From NCBI GenBank assembly GCA_916700875.1, contig CAKAKS010000039.1, positions 9,663,544-9,727,543 on the forward strand: a DNA stretch of 64,000 bases, in the 5' to 3' direction. Positions 11,291 to 22,751 of this stretch are shown here, piece after piece (the first letter of the stretch is position 1; the number at the start of each line of letters is the position of its first letter). The notes beneath the pieces are model-generated. The model did no database searches, was not told where the DNA came from, and worked only from the letters and a program-made list of their open reading frames with translations. A program made the translations under genes and the position numbers. This DNA comes from Sebastes aleutianus. Taxonomy: Eukaryota; Chordata; Actinopteri; Perciformes; Sebastidae.

Positions 11291-12567
11291 GTTTGAAGGG
11301 TGCCTTCTCCAGACTGCATGTTTCAGCTCCTTCCACAGATGTTCAATAGGATTTAGATCAGGGTTCATAGAAGGCCACTTCAGAATAGTCCAATGTTTTG
11401 TTCTTAGCCATTCTTGGGTGTTTTTAGCTGTGTTTTGGGTCATTATCCTGTTTGAGGACCCATGACCTGCGACTGAGACCAAGCTTTCTGACACTGGGCA
11501 GCACATTTCGCTCCAGAATGCCTTGATTGTGTTCAGATTTCATTGTACCCTGCACAGATTCAAGACACCCTGTGCCAGATGCAGCAAAGCAGCCCCAGAA
11601 CATAACCGAGCCTCCTCAATGTTTCACATTAGGTACAGTGTTCTTTTCTTTGTATGCTTCATTTTTGCGTCTGTGAACATAGAACTGATGTGACTTGCCA
11701 AAAAGCTCCAGTTTTGTCTCATCTGTCCAAAGGACATTCTCCCAGAAGCTTTGTGGCTTGTCAATATGCATTTTGGCAAATTCCGGTCTCCCTTTTTTAT
11801 GATTTGGTGTCCTCCTTGGTCATCTTCCATTAAGTCCACTTTGGCTCAAACAGCGACGGATGGTGCGATCTGACACTGATGTACCTTGACCTTGGAGTTC
11901 ACCTCTAATCTCTGTGGAAGTTGTTCTGGGCTCTTTGGTTACCATTCGTACTATCCGTCTCTTCAATTTGTCATCAATTTTCCTCTTGCGGCCACGTCCA
12001 GGGAGGTTGGCTACAGTCCCGTGGACCTTAAACTTCTGAATAATATGTGCAACTGTAGTCACAGGAACATCAAGCTGCTTGGAGATGGTCTTATAGCCTT
12101 TACCTTTAACATGCTTGTCTATAATTTTCTTTCTAATCTCCTGAGACAACTCTCTCCTTAGCTTTCTGTGGTCCATGTTCAGTGTGGTACACACCATGAT
12201 ACCAAACAGCACAGTGACTACTTTTCACCCTTTAAATAGGCAGACTGACTGATTACAAGTTTGAAGATACCTGTGATGCTATTTACAGGACACACCTTAG
12301 TTTAATATTTCCCTATGGTCACATTATTTTCAATCTTTTCTAGGGGTACCATCATTTTTGTCCAGGCCAGTTTCATTAGTTTGTTTTTTAAAATGATTCT
12401 GTTGAACCACAATTCAAAAACAATAGCTGATTTTCATTAGTTAATTTTCAGTGAATTTTTATTTATTATTACTTTTGTCAGTTTCAAGTTATTTCAGTGA
12501 CCATTGTGGGTTTTTCTTGCTTTAACGGAAGGGTACCAACATTTTTGTCCACGTCTGTATATACAGT
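11290..12567 (-). mobile_element. Tc1/mariner-type transposon relic with broken transposase
   Basis: The minus strand holds three transposase pieces in different frames. 11820-12212 carries the helix-turn-helix DNA-binding part (SQEIRKKIIDKHVKGKGYKT, then PGRGRKRKIDDK). 11624-11839 carries a middle part (SHKASGRMSFGQ, with FTDAKMKH). 11216-11506 carries the end of the DDE domain (WPSMNPDLNPIEHLWKELK). Frame changes between the pieces show it is dead. The right end has GGTACCAACATTTTTGTCCA, the usual terminal type for fish Tc1 elements. The left terminal repeat is missing: sequence stops just after the PSN residues and joins the LINE fragment. It is absent from the B-C spacer. Confidence 0.85.
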
Positions 12568-12623
12568 ATATGGGGCAGCAACTTGGTCCCACACAGTTTA
12601 TGTATATGTTCAGTTGAATCAGG

Positions 12624-15600
12624 ATGGACAGGAAGCAGTGTTGTGTGGAGTTGTCGGTCGAGCCGTCCAGAGGGCTCTTGGATGAGAAGTTTATCGTCCT
12701 GGTCCAGAACGTCCTCCCTGGTTCCCAGCTGACCGTCTACGCCCTCTACCAGTGTGATGATGGACACAGCTGGGAGGCGTTCGCTCACTACACCGCCAAC
12801 ACCACCGGGACTGTGAACGGTACGTGGTTCAATACCTAGACCTGGAAAATTAAAGAAAATTATTTTAGAAATGTTTTCAGTCATCTTAAAGTTTGTTATT
12901 TACAGCAAAACACATTTCGTTATAAAAATAAGCAGCTTTTTGGAAAGAATGAACATCAAAATTTGAAATAATTTTTCATGCTTTTTACTGTACAGTTTCA
13001 GAGGATCCCAGTCTGGGCGGGACATATTCTGGAGTTGAACCGATGGGTCTAATGTGGAGCCTCAGACCCGTTCCAGGCAGCAAACCTTGGCTCAGGTAGG
13101 CCAACAAGGATAGAGCTGTTCAGATGATACCAATCAATACCGAATCAGTATCAGAGTCGACTCTCCCATCATCCCTCAGGATGAGGAAGATGAACGTCCA
13201 GACTCCCATGGAGGTCAAAATCTCCGTGTACCAGGGTCACCAGACTGAGGACTTCATGGATCAGGTGCCGGTGGCCAGTGTGGTGGTGGAGCGCTGGTAC
13301 CTGGCGCCCGGCGTCCGCAGGATCCCGATTACAGAGGGCGGGCTCACTGCGACCCTCTTCATCCCCTCAGGTGGGACCAGAGGAGAGATTAAAGGGAGGT
13401 GTCCTCTGGGTGGAGCTCAGGAGTGACATTCATGTGTCATGGACGACCATTGACCATGAAAATTAACTAAGTTCAGCATTAGTTAGTTGGAATAAACAAG
13501 TGAAAGATGAAGGCAGGAAACACTCAAATGTTTCCATCAGAGAGAACATCAGATAAATGATATCATCGTTGTGTAAACTGTGAACTGCTTTTGGTGTTTT
13601 GACTCGTCTGAAGGACCGGGACCTTTCCCCGGCCTCCTGGACCTGTGGGGGGGTGCAGGGAAGTTGGTGGAGTACCGCTCAGCGCTGCTGGCTTCTCACG
13701 GCATCGCCTCCCTGGCCCTCGACTACCTGACACCGAAAGTCACCAAGGAAACCGGGAAGATGGTGGACAATGAGTACTTTGAGGTAAAACCTGATGAGTG
13801 TTTAAATTACAAAAAAATCTAATCAACATTGATTCAGAACGTACATACACTGATTTTATCGTTCTTTTGTGGTGTTCAACAGTCCAAAACCCAAAGATAT
13901 TTGGTCACTATCCCATAAAACAAAGCAGCAAATCCTCATAATTTAGAAGTTTAATATTTAGCTTGAAAAATGACTTAAACAATTTAAATATAAAATTAAA
14001 CCTAAACTAAACTAAACACTAATTGTTTCAGCTCAAAGTCTTTTATGAACGTCCCTGATGTTGTCTTGACTATCAACAATCTCCACCAGCATCAGAAACC
14101 CATCACAGTTCTTGTCTGCACATGGTACATCCGTAGCTCCAAAGTTCAGTTACATTTGTTGTCACTACAACTATAAATCAAGCCTTAGTCTAAAAAATAT
14201 ATCTGCCTATAAAAGACAGACTATGTGAAACTTTAAATAGTAAAACATAAAGTGCACTCCTAAAATTCTTATCAAGATTACAGAGGACATGGTGTGATCA
14301 TGAAGTCCAACCTGCATCCTGGTAATAATCATTTATTTTGGCTGTGAGACAGACAGAGTCACATCAGGTCAGGTTCATGTTGAGTTATGTGGGTTAAAAG
14401 TCTTTGTTGCAGACACCAGGATGTGTGTCTGTCATTTCAAACTAAAACAAAAAAAAGAGAAATCTGAGGGAAAACGAGATGGAATGATCCCTCCTCTAGG
14501 ACAGATGTGTGAATTATTTTTTCAAGATTTAAATAAAACAAAGATAACCTGACAGTTTCTTTAAACATGATTTCAGAGCTTTAGTCACCTGACACTGAGA
14601 GGAGTCGAGAGTCAAAGATCACAGCCAGATTACAGCAGCCTGTAAACTACCAAGACAAATTTTACAGATTTGTCTACACATTTAGAGATTCTTTTAAACA
14701 TTTACAAATCTACACGTTTGCAAATCTGATTCCACACACACGGATTGAGATACAGTTACACAACTCTCCACACTCATTTGCAAATAGTTTTGCTACCATA
14801 ATGGCCCCATACTTTATCCTCTACAATACTGAGGACAATCTTGGTTGATATGCATGTTAATATAAAGCATGAAAATTAAAACAAATCCCAACTCTATCAA
14901 CAATGTATGACATTTTTCTGACATGTTTTCCTGCGGCAGACGGCCTACAGAGTCCTGGAGCAGCATCCTCAGGTCCTCGGCAGCAGGATCGCCATGTTGG
15001 GTCTTTCGTTGGGCTCCAGTTTCATCCTCAACATGGCGGTTTACTCCCAAATTGTAAAGGTAAGATGGCTAGCTTTAAGTTACTCATCATCTTGATGCAG
15101 CTTAATGTAGCTCTACTAGTTTGAAGCTACAGTGGGTAGAAATTGAAGAAAAATGATTAAAAAAAGTTATTTTATAAAATGGTCACTATATCCTGACAGT
15201 AGTGCATGAGACAGGTAATCTGAAGAAGACATTTTTCAGACTGTTTTTTTCGGAATTTTTTCAGACTTTATTTTTCATATGTTTTTCAGACATTTCTTTT
15301 TAAACATTTTTCAGCACTTTTTTTCTGAATTTTTTCAGACTTTTTTCAGACTTTTTTTCAGACTTTTTTTTCAGACATTTTTCAGCACTTTTTTTCTGAA
15401 TTTTTTCAGACTTTTTTCAGACTTTTTTTCAGACTTTTTTTTCAGATTTCTTTTCAGACTTTTTTCAGACTTTTTTCAGACTTTTTCCTGACTTTATTTT
15501 CCAGACCTTTTTCAGACTTTTCTTTTCGAACATTTTTCAGAACTTTTTTTTGACTTTTTTTCAAACTTTTTGTTCAGACATTTTTCAGACTTTTTTTCAG

Positions 15601-18600
15601 ACTTTTTTTTTTCGGAATTTTTTCAGACTTTATTTTTCAGACGTTTTTCAGACTTTTTTTCAGACTTCTTTTCCAGACTTTTTTTCAGACTTTTTTTCAG
15701 ACTGTTTTTTTCAGACTTTTTCCTGACTTTTTCCTGACTTTATTTTTCAGACCTTTTTCAGACTTTTCTTTTCGAACATTTTTCAGAACTTTTTTTTTAC
15801 TTTTTTTCAAACTTTTTTTTCAGACTTTTTTCAGACATTTTTCAGACTTTTTGTTCAGACATTTTTCAGACTTTAATTTCAGACTGTTTTTTTCAGACTT
15901 TTTTTTCGGATTTTATTCAGACTTTATTTTTCAGACCTTTTTCAGACTTTTTTTTCAGAATTTTTTTTTAGACTTTTTGTTCAGACATTTTTTAGACTTT
16001 TTTTCAGACTGTTTTTTCAGACTGTTTTTTTCAGACTTTTTTTCAGACTTTTGTTTCAGACGTTTTTCTGACTTTTTTTCAAACTTTTTTCTCAGACTTT
16101 TTTCAGACTTTTTTCAGACTTTTTGTTCAGTTTTTTTTCCGGAATTTTTTTCCAACATTATTTTTCAGACGTTTTTCAGACTTTTTTTCAGACTTTATTT
16201 TTCTGACTTTTTTTCTCAGACTGTTTTTTCAGACAGGTTTTTCAGACTTTTTTTCAGACGTTTTTCAGACTTTTTTTCAGACTTTTTTCGGACTTTTTCC
16301 TGACTTTATTTTCCAGACCTTTTTCAGACTTTTCTTTTCGAACATTTTTCAGAACTTTTTTTTGACTTTTTTTCAAACTTTTTGTTCAGACATTTTTCAG
16401 ACTTTTTTTCAGACTGTTTTTTTTCGGAATTTTTTCAGACTTTATTTTTCAGACGTTTTTCAGACTTTTTTTCAGACTTTTTTTCCAGACTTTTTTTCAG
16501 ACATTTTTCAGACTTTTTGTTCAGACATTTTTCAGACTTTTTTTCAGACTTTTTTTCAGACTTTTTTTTCAGACTTTTTCCTGACTTTTTCCTGACTTTA
16601 TTTTTCAGACCTTTTTCAGACTTTTCTTTTCGAACATTTTTCAGAACTTTTTTTTGACTTTTTTTCAGACTTTTTTCAGACTTTTTGTTCAGACATTTTT
16701 CAGACTGTTTTTTCAGACTGTTTTTTTCAGACTTTTGTCAGAGTTTTTGCTAAGACATTTTTGTTCAGAGTTTTTTTTCCGGAATTTTTTTCCAACATTA
16801 TTTTTCAGACGTTTTTCAGACTTTTTTTCAGACTTTATTTTTCTGACTTTTTTTCTCAGACTGTTTTTTCAGACTGTTTTTTCAGACAGTTTTTTCAGAC
16901 TTTTTTTCAGACGTTTTTTACAGTTTTTTTCGGATTTTTTTTAGACTTTTTTTCAGACTTTTGTTTCAGACGTTTTTCAGACTTTTTTTCAGACTGTTTT
17001 TTTCGGAATCTTTTCAGACTTTGCTTTCCAGACGTTTTTCAGACGTTTATTCAAACTTATTTTTCAGATATATTTCAGACTTTTTCAGGCTTTTTGCTCA
17101 GACATTTTTCAGATTTTTTTTTTCAGACGTTTTTTTCAGACGTTTTTTTCAGACTGTTTTTTCAGACTTTTTGTCAGACTTTTTTCAGACTTTTTTTTCT
17201 GAAATTTTTCAGACTTTATTTTCAGACTTTTTTTTCAGACCTTTATTTCAGTCCCCAGCCGGGGCCCATGCAAAACTCTATGGTTGACCCTTTAATGGGA
17301 TCAAGAACAACACTTTACTTACTTACCTATATCACTGACAGTACAAGTTAAATGCATTTACATAATAAATAAATGTATTGGTATCATTAAAACACCTTTC
17401 AACTTATCATCTCATACCCACACCCAATAAATTCAGATTTAAACTTGAACTTAAAAGAAAGCTTAAAATGTATTATATTTGACATTACATTTGTGTACTT
17501 AAGGTTTAACTCTCAACTGAACATGTGTAAACATCTGTATGTTTTATATGTTTTATATGTTGTGTGTGTGTGTTCTCCCAGCTCAGGTGTGCAGTGTGTA
17601 TTAGTGGGTGTCATGTGCAGCCGATTGGCAGATCTTTGGAACAAATACTTACTTACATGTACAGGTAACTTTATCTGCCTTCAGTTACTTTCAGATTTTT
17701 GTTCAACAACTCAACTAATACTGGTCAGTTTGTCGTTAAATGTGCTGATGCCTTTCCTGCTCCCCAGACAATGAACTTTAGATTTTAATGACCTCATGAT
17801 CTTTCCTCTAGTGCCAGGACAAACTTTGAACTTTCAATGAAGCATTTTTCAGTGTTTTGATGTTGTCCAATCAGAAACCGTGATAAGGAGCGCTTCACCG
17901 AGGAGAACCACAAGATCTTGCGAGATCTGATGCTGCCCATCCCCACTGACCCCTCACTGAAAGTGGAGGTGAGTACCACCAGGCAGAATTACTCTCTGCC
18001 TTGTTCTTATACAGTTAATTATTCTGTTTGTATGCCTCTGCGATGGTGACAGCTGTGGCCAGAGGCATTATGTGTTCGGGTTGTCCGTCCGTTACTACCA
18101 TCCTTGTTAACGCGATATCTCACGCCTGGAGGAAATTTCTTCAAATGTGGCACAAATGTCCACTTGGACTCAAAGATGAATTGATTAGAATTTGGTGGTC
18201 AAAGGTCAAGGTCACAGTGAGATGAGGTCATTTATGACTTCATAAATCAGCATTGATACGGATATGTTGTTTCCTCTGGGTGAGCTTATCCAGACCAGCG
18301 GTAACTTAAGTTTCACAACTTCGTGGCCTGAGTCCACATGCAGTTTCCAAAAGAAGTTTCATGAGTTAGATATAATGCAGAGACATCTAATCCCAGAGAC
18401 AGCTCGGCTCTGATTGGTTGATTTCCTTTGGCGCGATGAAATCTTGCAAATGCCATAAGGAGCACAGGAAGACACAGAGGAACATGGTTTTTCAGAATAT
18501 CTGTCTCATGCACTACTGTCAGGATATAGTGACAGTTTTATGAAAATAACTTTTTTTATCATATTTGCTCAAAGTTACCAACTGCAGCTTTAAAACCGGA

Positions 18601-19647
18601 GTGTGGGACTTTTACATGTAAATGAACATTTGTTACATTCAAGCCCTTGCCAAACAAGTTCACACAGTCTTGATTAAGCCTATTGCCGCCAGGGAAAACT
18701 CTCTGTATTTCGCAGTATACCAGAGTTGTGGTGTCTGTGGCGACTTTCACGCGCTGGCACACCGGAAGTGATGCGTTTTACATCAACCAGCCAGAGATAA
18801 AGGGTGCAGGAAGGGGGCAGAGACCATAGAGAAGAGTATGGCGGTAGCTATTATGAAAATCCTAAGAAGCGCCCAACCAAAGTTTCTGGAGTGGATGCTC
18901 CAGATAAAAAAAGTAACTGCGTTTAGAGGAAGGATTAAAGTTATTTTAATTTTCTTTCCCTCTGCCCTTATTTGCACGGGTGATGGCAGTGGGTTCATAG
19001 ATAGTGAAAGCTGCAGTCGGTGATAAAAGCTGAACTGCTGCTGTTTGTCTCTGAGCAGGTGGGACGACTCAAGTGTCCTCTGTTGGTGGTTGTAGGTGAG
19101 GACGATCAGAACTGGCCTGCCTACGAGTCTGCAATGGACGTGAGTTTACTAACATGACGACATGGCGTTTCTATGCTTTTTTGCATAGAAACTGTTACAC
19201 CAGTCCCAAACACGTCATGAAACCATCTGAGAAATATGACAAGTTTTTTACTTCCTATTTTCCAGATGAAGGAGATGATGAAGCAGGCGGGGAACAGCCA
19301 CCTGCTGACTGTCCTGTCGTACCCGAACGCCGGTCACTTGATCGAACCTCCGTACACGCCGTTCTGCCGAGCCAGCACCTTCAGAATAGTCAGCCCCACA
19401 CCTCAGATGGGTAGGTTGATCCTCAGACTGGGAAGATTTATCTCTGAATGATTCAAAGTTAAGGTGCCAAAATCAGGACTTGAGTTTGGAGGTGTGACGG
19501 CTGTTTCAGTTGCCTGTTGTCTTTGCAGTGGTGGTTCTGTGGGGCGGAGAGATGGTGGCACATTCTCGCGCACGGGAAGACGCCTGGAGGAAGATGCTGG
19601 TCTTTCTGAAGGAGCATCTGTACGGCGGTGCAAACCCTGCAACTTAA
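12624..19647 (+). CDS. Acyl-CoA thioesterase (ACOT/BAAT family) copy B, complete, 432 aa
   Basis: Ten exons with GT-AG borders give one uninterrupted frame: 12624-12819, 12996-13095, 13180-13370, 13614-13783, 14940-15059, 17582-17664, 17875-17968, 19059-19139, 19266-19410 and 19529-19647. Exons 1-4 encode the N-terminal beta-sandwich of the acyl-CoA thioesterase/BAAT family and the start of the alpha/beta hydrolase (ending LALDYLTPKV...). The nucleophile is Ser242 in GLSLG; a Ser here favours thioesterase over the Cys-type bile-acid N-acyltransferase. The charge-relay Asp is 333 or 334 (GEDDQNW) and the His is 369 (AGHLIEPP). No mitochondrial presequence is apparent. The protein ends ANPAT because a TCA codon present in A and C is TAA here, so the PTS1-like end is lost and a cytosolic location is likely. 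The C-terminal exon also has changes not seen in A or C (GGEMVAHSRARED). Confidence 0.92.
15229..17251 (+). repeat. TTTTTCAGAC minisatellite, array B (intron 5)
   Basis: Same core and position as array A, about 2.0 kb. It is preceded by the segment GACAGTAGTGCATGAGACAG that also starts arrays A and C, and it ends at the same TTTCAGTCCCCAGCC boundary as array A. Different length in each paralogue shows active expansion or contraction. Confidence 0.95.
18026..18540 (+). repeat. Dispersed teleost repeats in intron 7 of copy B
   Basis: Counterpart of 4906-5420 in copy A. The segment 18480-18540 is inverted relative to 15165-15215 upstream of array B, so one repeat family flanks the minisatellite and exons 6-7 in opposite orientations. 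Confidence 0.7.
19140..19265 (+). other. Short intron 8 of copy B with perfect 10-bp hairpin
   Basis: GTTTCTATGC (19167-19176), a T6 loop and GCATAGAAAC (19183-19192) form a perfect stem. The right arm continues as an inverted copy of copy A's 6266-6284. Copy C has the identical structure at 31235-31260. Confidence 0.9.
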
Positions 19648-20575
19648 TATTCCCACCTGTTACCAAGGCAACAACTGATGAAGAGCTACGGAAGTAAAAG
19701 TACCGTTCATTTTTCCCATAGATAATGTTATGTGACTCACGTTGACTACAGCTTTGATGGACATGAAATGTTCCTGGTTGAATCACTACAAAAGATGAAT
19801 AACTGTGTTTACGTGTGTACGAGATAAAAATAATGTAATTCAGACACGAAAATGTATTATTTACATTTGAAATAGTTTTGGCCCCAAAAGAAGAAAAATG
19901 AAATGATTCAAACTTCCATATAGTTGATGTCCCCACAGTGTTGCATGATGGGAGAATACTGTTGAACCTGAATGTTGACTAGTCCAGTAAAAAACATCAG
20001 TGACCCTTGATCATTATTGAACCACAACGGTGAAACTGGGCTCTAAATACTGAGTTAGAATGTTTTACTTTGGGCCCTCTGCAGTCTAGTTTCAGTGGTC
20101 AGATTGAAGAGGTTTAAACTGATCATCAATAGTGCTAACCCGAGACTAACCTTCTGTTTCTATTGTGAAGCTTCCGCCTTTGACTGGCTTCTTCTCTATG
20201 GCAACGGTGGCCGAGGATCATGGGTATTGTAGTATTTAGAGCTGTCTGCCAAACTGACGTACAAACAGGCGGCAGCCTTCGGATCTGAAAAGTGAAGCCA
20301 ATGCTGAAGTGCCTTAAACTTGCATTCTTTCTAACAGCCAGCAGGGGGCGACTCCTCTGGTTGCAGAAAGAAGTCTGCTTGTATAGAAGTCTATGAGAAA
20401 ATGAGCCTACTTCTCACTGGATTTATTGTGATTGTGATTTATCAGTAAACATTGTAAACATGAGTTTATGGTGGTCATTTGCTGGTCAAAGGTCACTGTG
20501 ACCTCAAAAAACCCGTTTTTGGCCAAAACTCAAGAATTCATAAGCTAATTCTGACAATTTCACAGAAATATCTTT

Positions 20576-20612
<37 letters not shown>

Positions 20613-21685
20613 ATATATTTTAGAAACCAGAACGCTTACTATACCAAAATCTTCAGATTCTGCATTAATATGCAGATATCAGTTTATAGAGATTATGAAA
20701 TGACTTGACCTGTAAAATAAAGTCATTTTGTGTCCAGAAAGAGTGATGTTGCTGTGGGAGGAGACTGAAGCTCCAGCCTGTGAGGCTGAACTTCAGGTTA
20801 AACAAAAATCAGCAGTCAATCAGTGTTTTATACACACCAAACCTGAAGAAGAAGGCTGTGAGGTCTGCATCTGTTCTCAATCTGCTTGTACAGTAAGTGT
20901 TTAAAATTTAATGAATAAATAAGCAATTTAAGGGAAGCTGGGGTATGACATTAAGTCTTTTAAGGGACTTTGAGTTAAAATTCAGGCCGTTGTACAGAAA
21001 TTCATATGTATATATTTAGCTGTTTTTAGATGTTTGTCTTCAAAATTGGATACCTGCTCTTTAGTATTGGAAAGGAGTTCAAGTCAAGTCCATTTTTATC
21101 TATACAATCCAATATCGCAAATTTGCCTGAAGGGAATTTACAATCTGTACAGCATACGAAACCCTCTATCTTTAGACCTTCGATTTGGATAAGAAAAACT
21201 CCAACCAAAAAACCCCTTTAACAAAGACAAATAAATTCCTTTTTGCAGATATTGAGGATATGCACAGTTAACAAATAAAAAAATATATTGAGTTTTGAAC
21301 AAACTGGATGAACTAGAGCTGATGTGTGCTCATCATGTAATAAGCAACTTGATGTGTTTATACATTAATAGGTGTGGTTAATGAATACTACTCCAGGACA
21401 TTTTGTGCCCAGTTAAGAACTGGTACTTAACACGGGTAACTGAGGTAGGCAGATATAAAGGTATTCCTGAAGAACAGCAGTTTTTGTTTTTTTGTTGTCG
21501 AGAATGAATTTGATGTTATGCCCCGTTTTTCTGAATACAATGACTTGAAGAATCATCTGTTTGAGAAGGTTCAGTTGAAGAACTCTCATCATCGTGTTAA
21601 CAAGAGAGGACCATGATTCAGAGCAAGCTTGACAAACTCAAGCTGTCTTGAGGAACCATTCACAGAGTAGAGTCTGGTGAGTTTA

Positions 21686-22270
21686 TCCATCCATCCATCC
21701 ATCCATCGATCCATCCATCCATCCATCCATCCATCCATCCATCCATCCATCCATCCATCCATCCATCCCTCCATCCTCCATCCCTCCATCCTCTATCCTC
21801 CATCCATCCATCCATCCATCCATCCATCCATCCATCCATCCATCCATCCATCCATCGGGGCCGGGTCGCCCTGGCAGCAGGTAGTCCTGACGTCCCTCTC
21901 TCCAGCAACGTTTGCCAGCTCCTCCTGGGGGATCCGGAGGAGTTCCCGTCCAAGCCAGATGAGATGTATAGTCTCTCCAGCATGTTTTAGGTCTACCCTG
22001 GAGTCTCCTACAAGTTGGAAGTGCGAGGAAAACCTCCAAATGAGGGCCCACAGGAAGCATCCTGATCAGATGCCCGAACCATCTCAACTGTCCCCTTTCA
22101 ACTCGAAAGAGCAGCGGCTCTACTCCAAGCTCCTTCCAGATGTCTGAGCTCCTCACCTTATTGCTAAAGCTGAGCCCAGCCACCCTACGGAGGAAACTCA
22201 CTTCGGCCACTTGTATCCACGATCTCATAGATCAGACTGGCATCGCCTCATCAAGCGCCAATCACCCAGG
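21686..22270 (-). mobile_element. 3' end of a non-LTR retrotransposon with (GGAT)n tail, second copy
   Basis: Orthologous duplicate of 10405-10950. The minus frame is open through 21860-22228 with [12 protein letters not shown] and [10 protein letters not shown], then (GGAT)n. The tail at 21686-21856 is longer than in the first spacer and has extra CCCTCC interruptions. Confidence 0.75.
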
Positions 22271-22642
22271 CCACGCTGTCACAAGGAGAGAAATCAAATT
22301 AGTTTCTACCATTATGAATAAGAAACTAAAAAACAACCGTATTAATTAATAACCAAGGTTTTCACAACGAGATTTGAAGCACATAAGAAAAGTAAATATT
22401 CATTGTCATTGTGGTAAATGGCTAAATGATGCTGGTGACAGTTACTAGTGATGGATAGCTAGCTTGAGTGGGAGGCTGCTGAGTCACAGTCATACAGTAT
22501 GGCCTAGCATAGATCAAACCGACAAACATCCATTATCTGTAACCGCTTATCCTATTCAGGATCACGGGGGGGCTGGAGCTGATCCCTCACCTTATCGCTA
22601 AAGCTGAGCCCAGCCACCCTTCTGAGGAAACTCATTTCGGCA

Positions 22643-22643
<1 letters not shown>

Positions 22644-22677
<34 letters not shown>
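22644..22677. repeat. (CA)n microsatellite
   Basis: An uninterrupted CA tract about 75 bases before the copy C start codon. In the A-B spacer the Tc1 relic takes its place. Confidence 0.9.
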
Positions 22678-22682
<5 letters not shown>

Positions 22683-22751
22683 CAGTATATACAGTATATG
22701 GGGCAGCAACTTGGTCCCACACAGTTTATGTATATGTTCAGTTGAATCAGG

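Larger units (their letters stand above)
7455..12623. other. Spacer between thioesterase copies A and B
   Basis: No functional gene is seen. The spacer is duplicated between copies B and C (19648-22751) with strong similarity. It differs by a solo LTR (7881-8571), about 200 extra bases at 9247-9447 and a Tc1 relic (about 11290-12567), all present only here. An AATAAA about 10 bases after the copy A stop could serve as a polyadenylation signal; in copies B and C the same place reads AACAAC. Confidence 0.8.
19648..22751. other. Spacer between thioesterase copies B and C
   Basis: Duplicate of the A-B spacer without the solo LTR and without the Tc1 relic. It holds a dispersed repeat (20110-20480), a (TA)n tract (20581-20620), a repeat fragment (21050-21270), a LINE end with (ATCC)n tail (21686-22270) and a (CA)n tract (about 22644-22677). 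No gene is seen. Confidence 0.8.

Noticed and set aside
12624..19647. Bile acid-CoA:amino acid N-acyltransferase as the name for the array
   Set aside because: Same superfamily, but the nucleophile here is Ser in GLSLG and not Cys, which favours a thioesterase. Without a tree the exact orthologue stays open, so no symbol is given.
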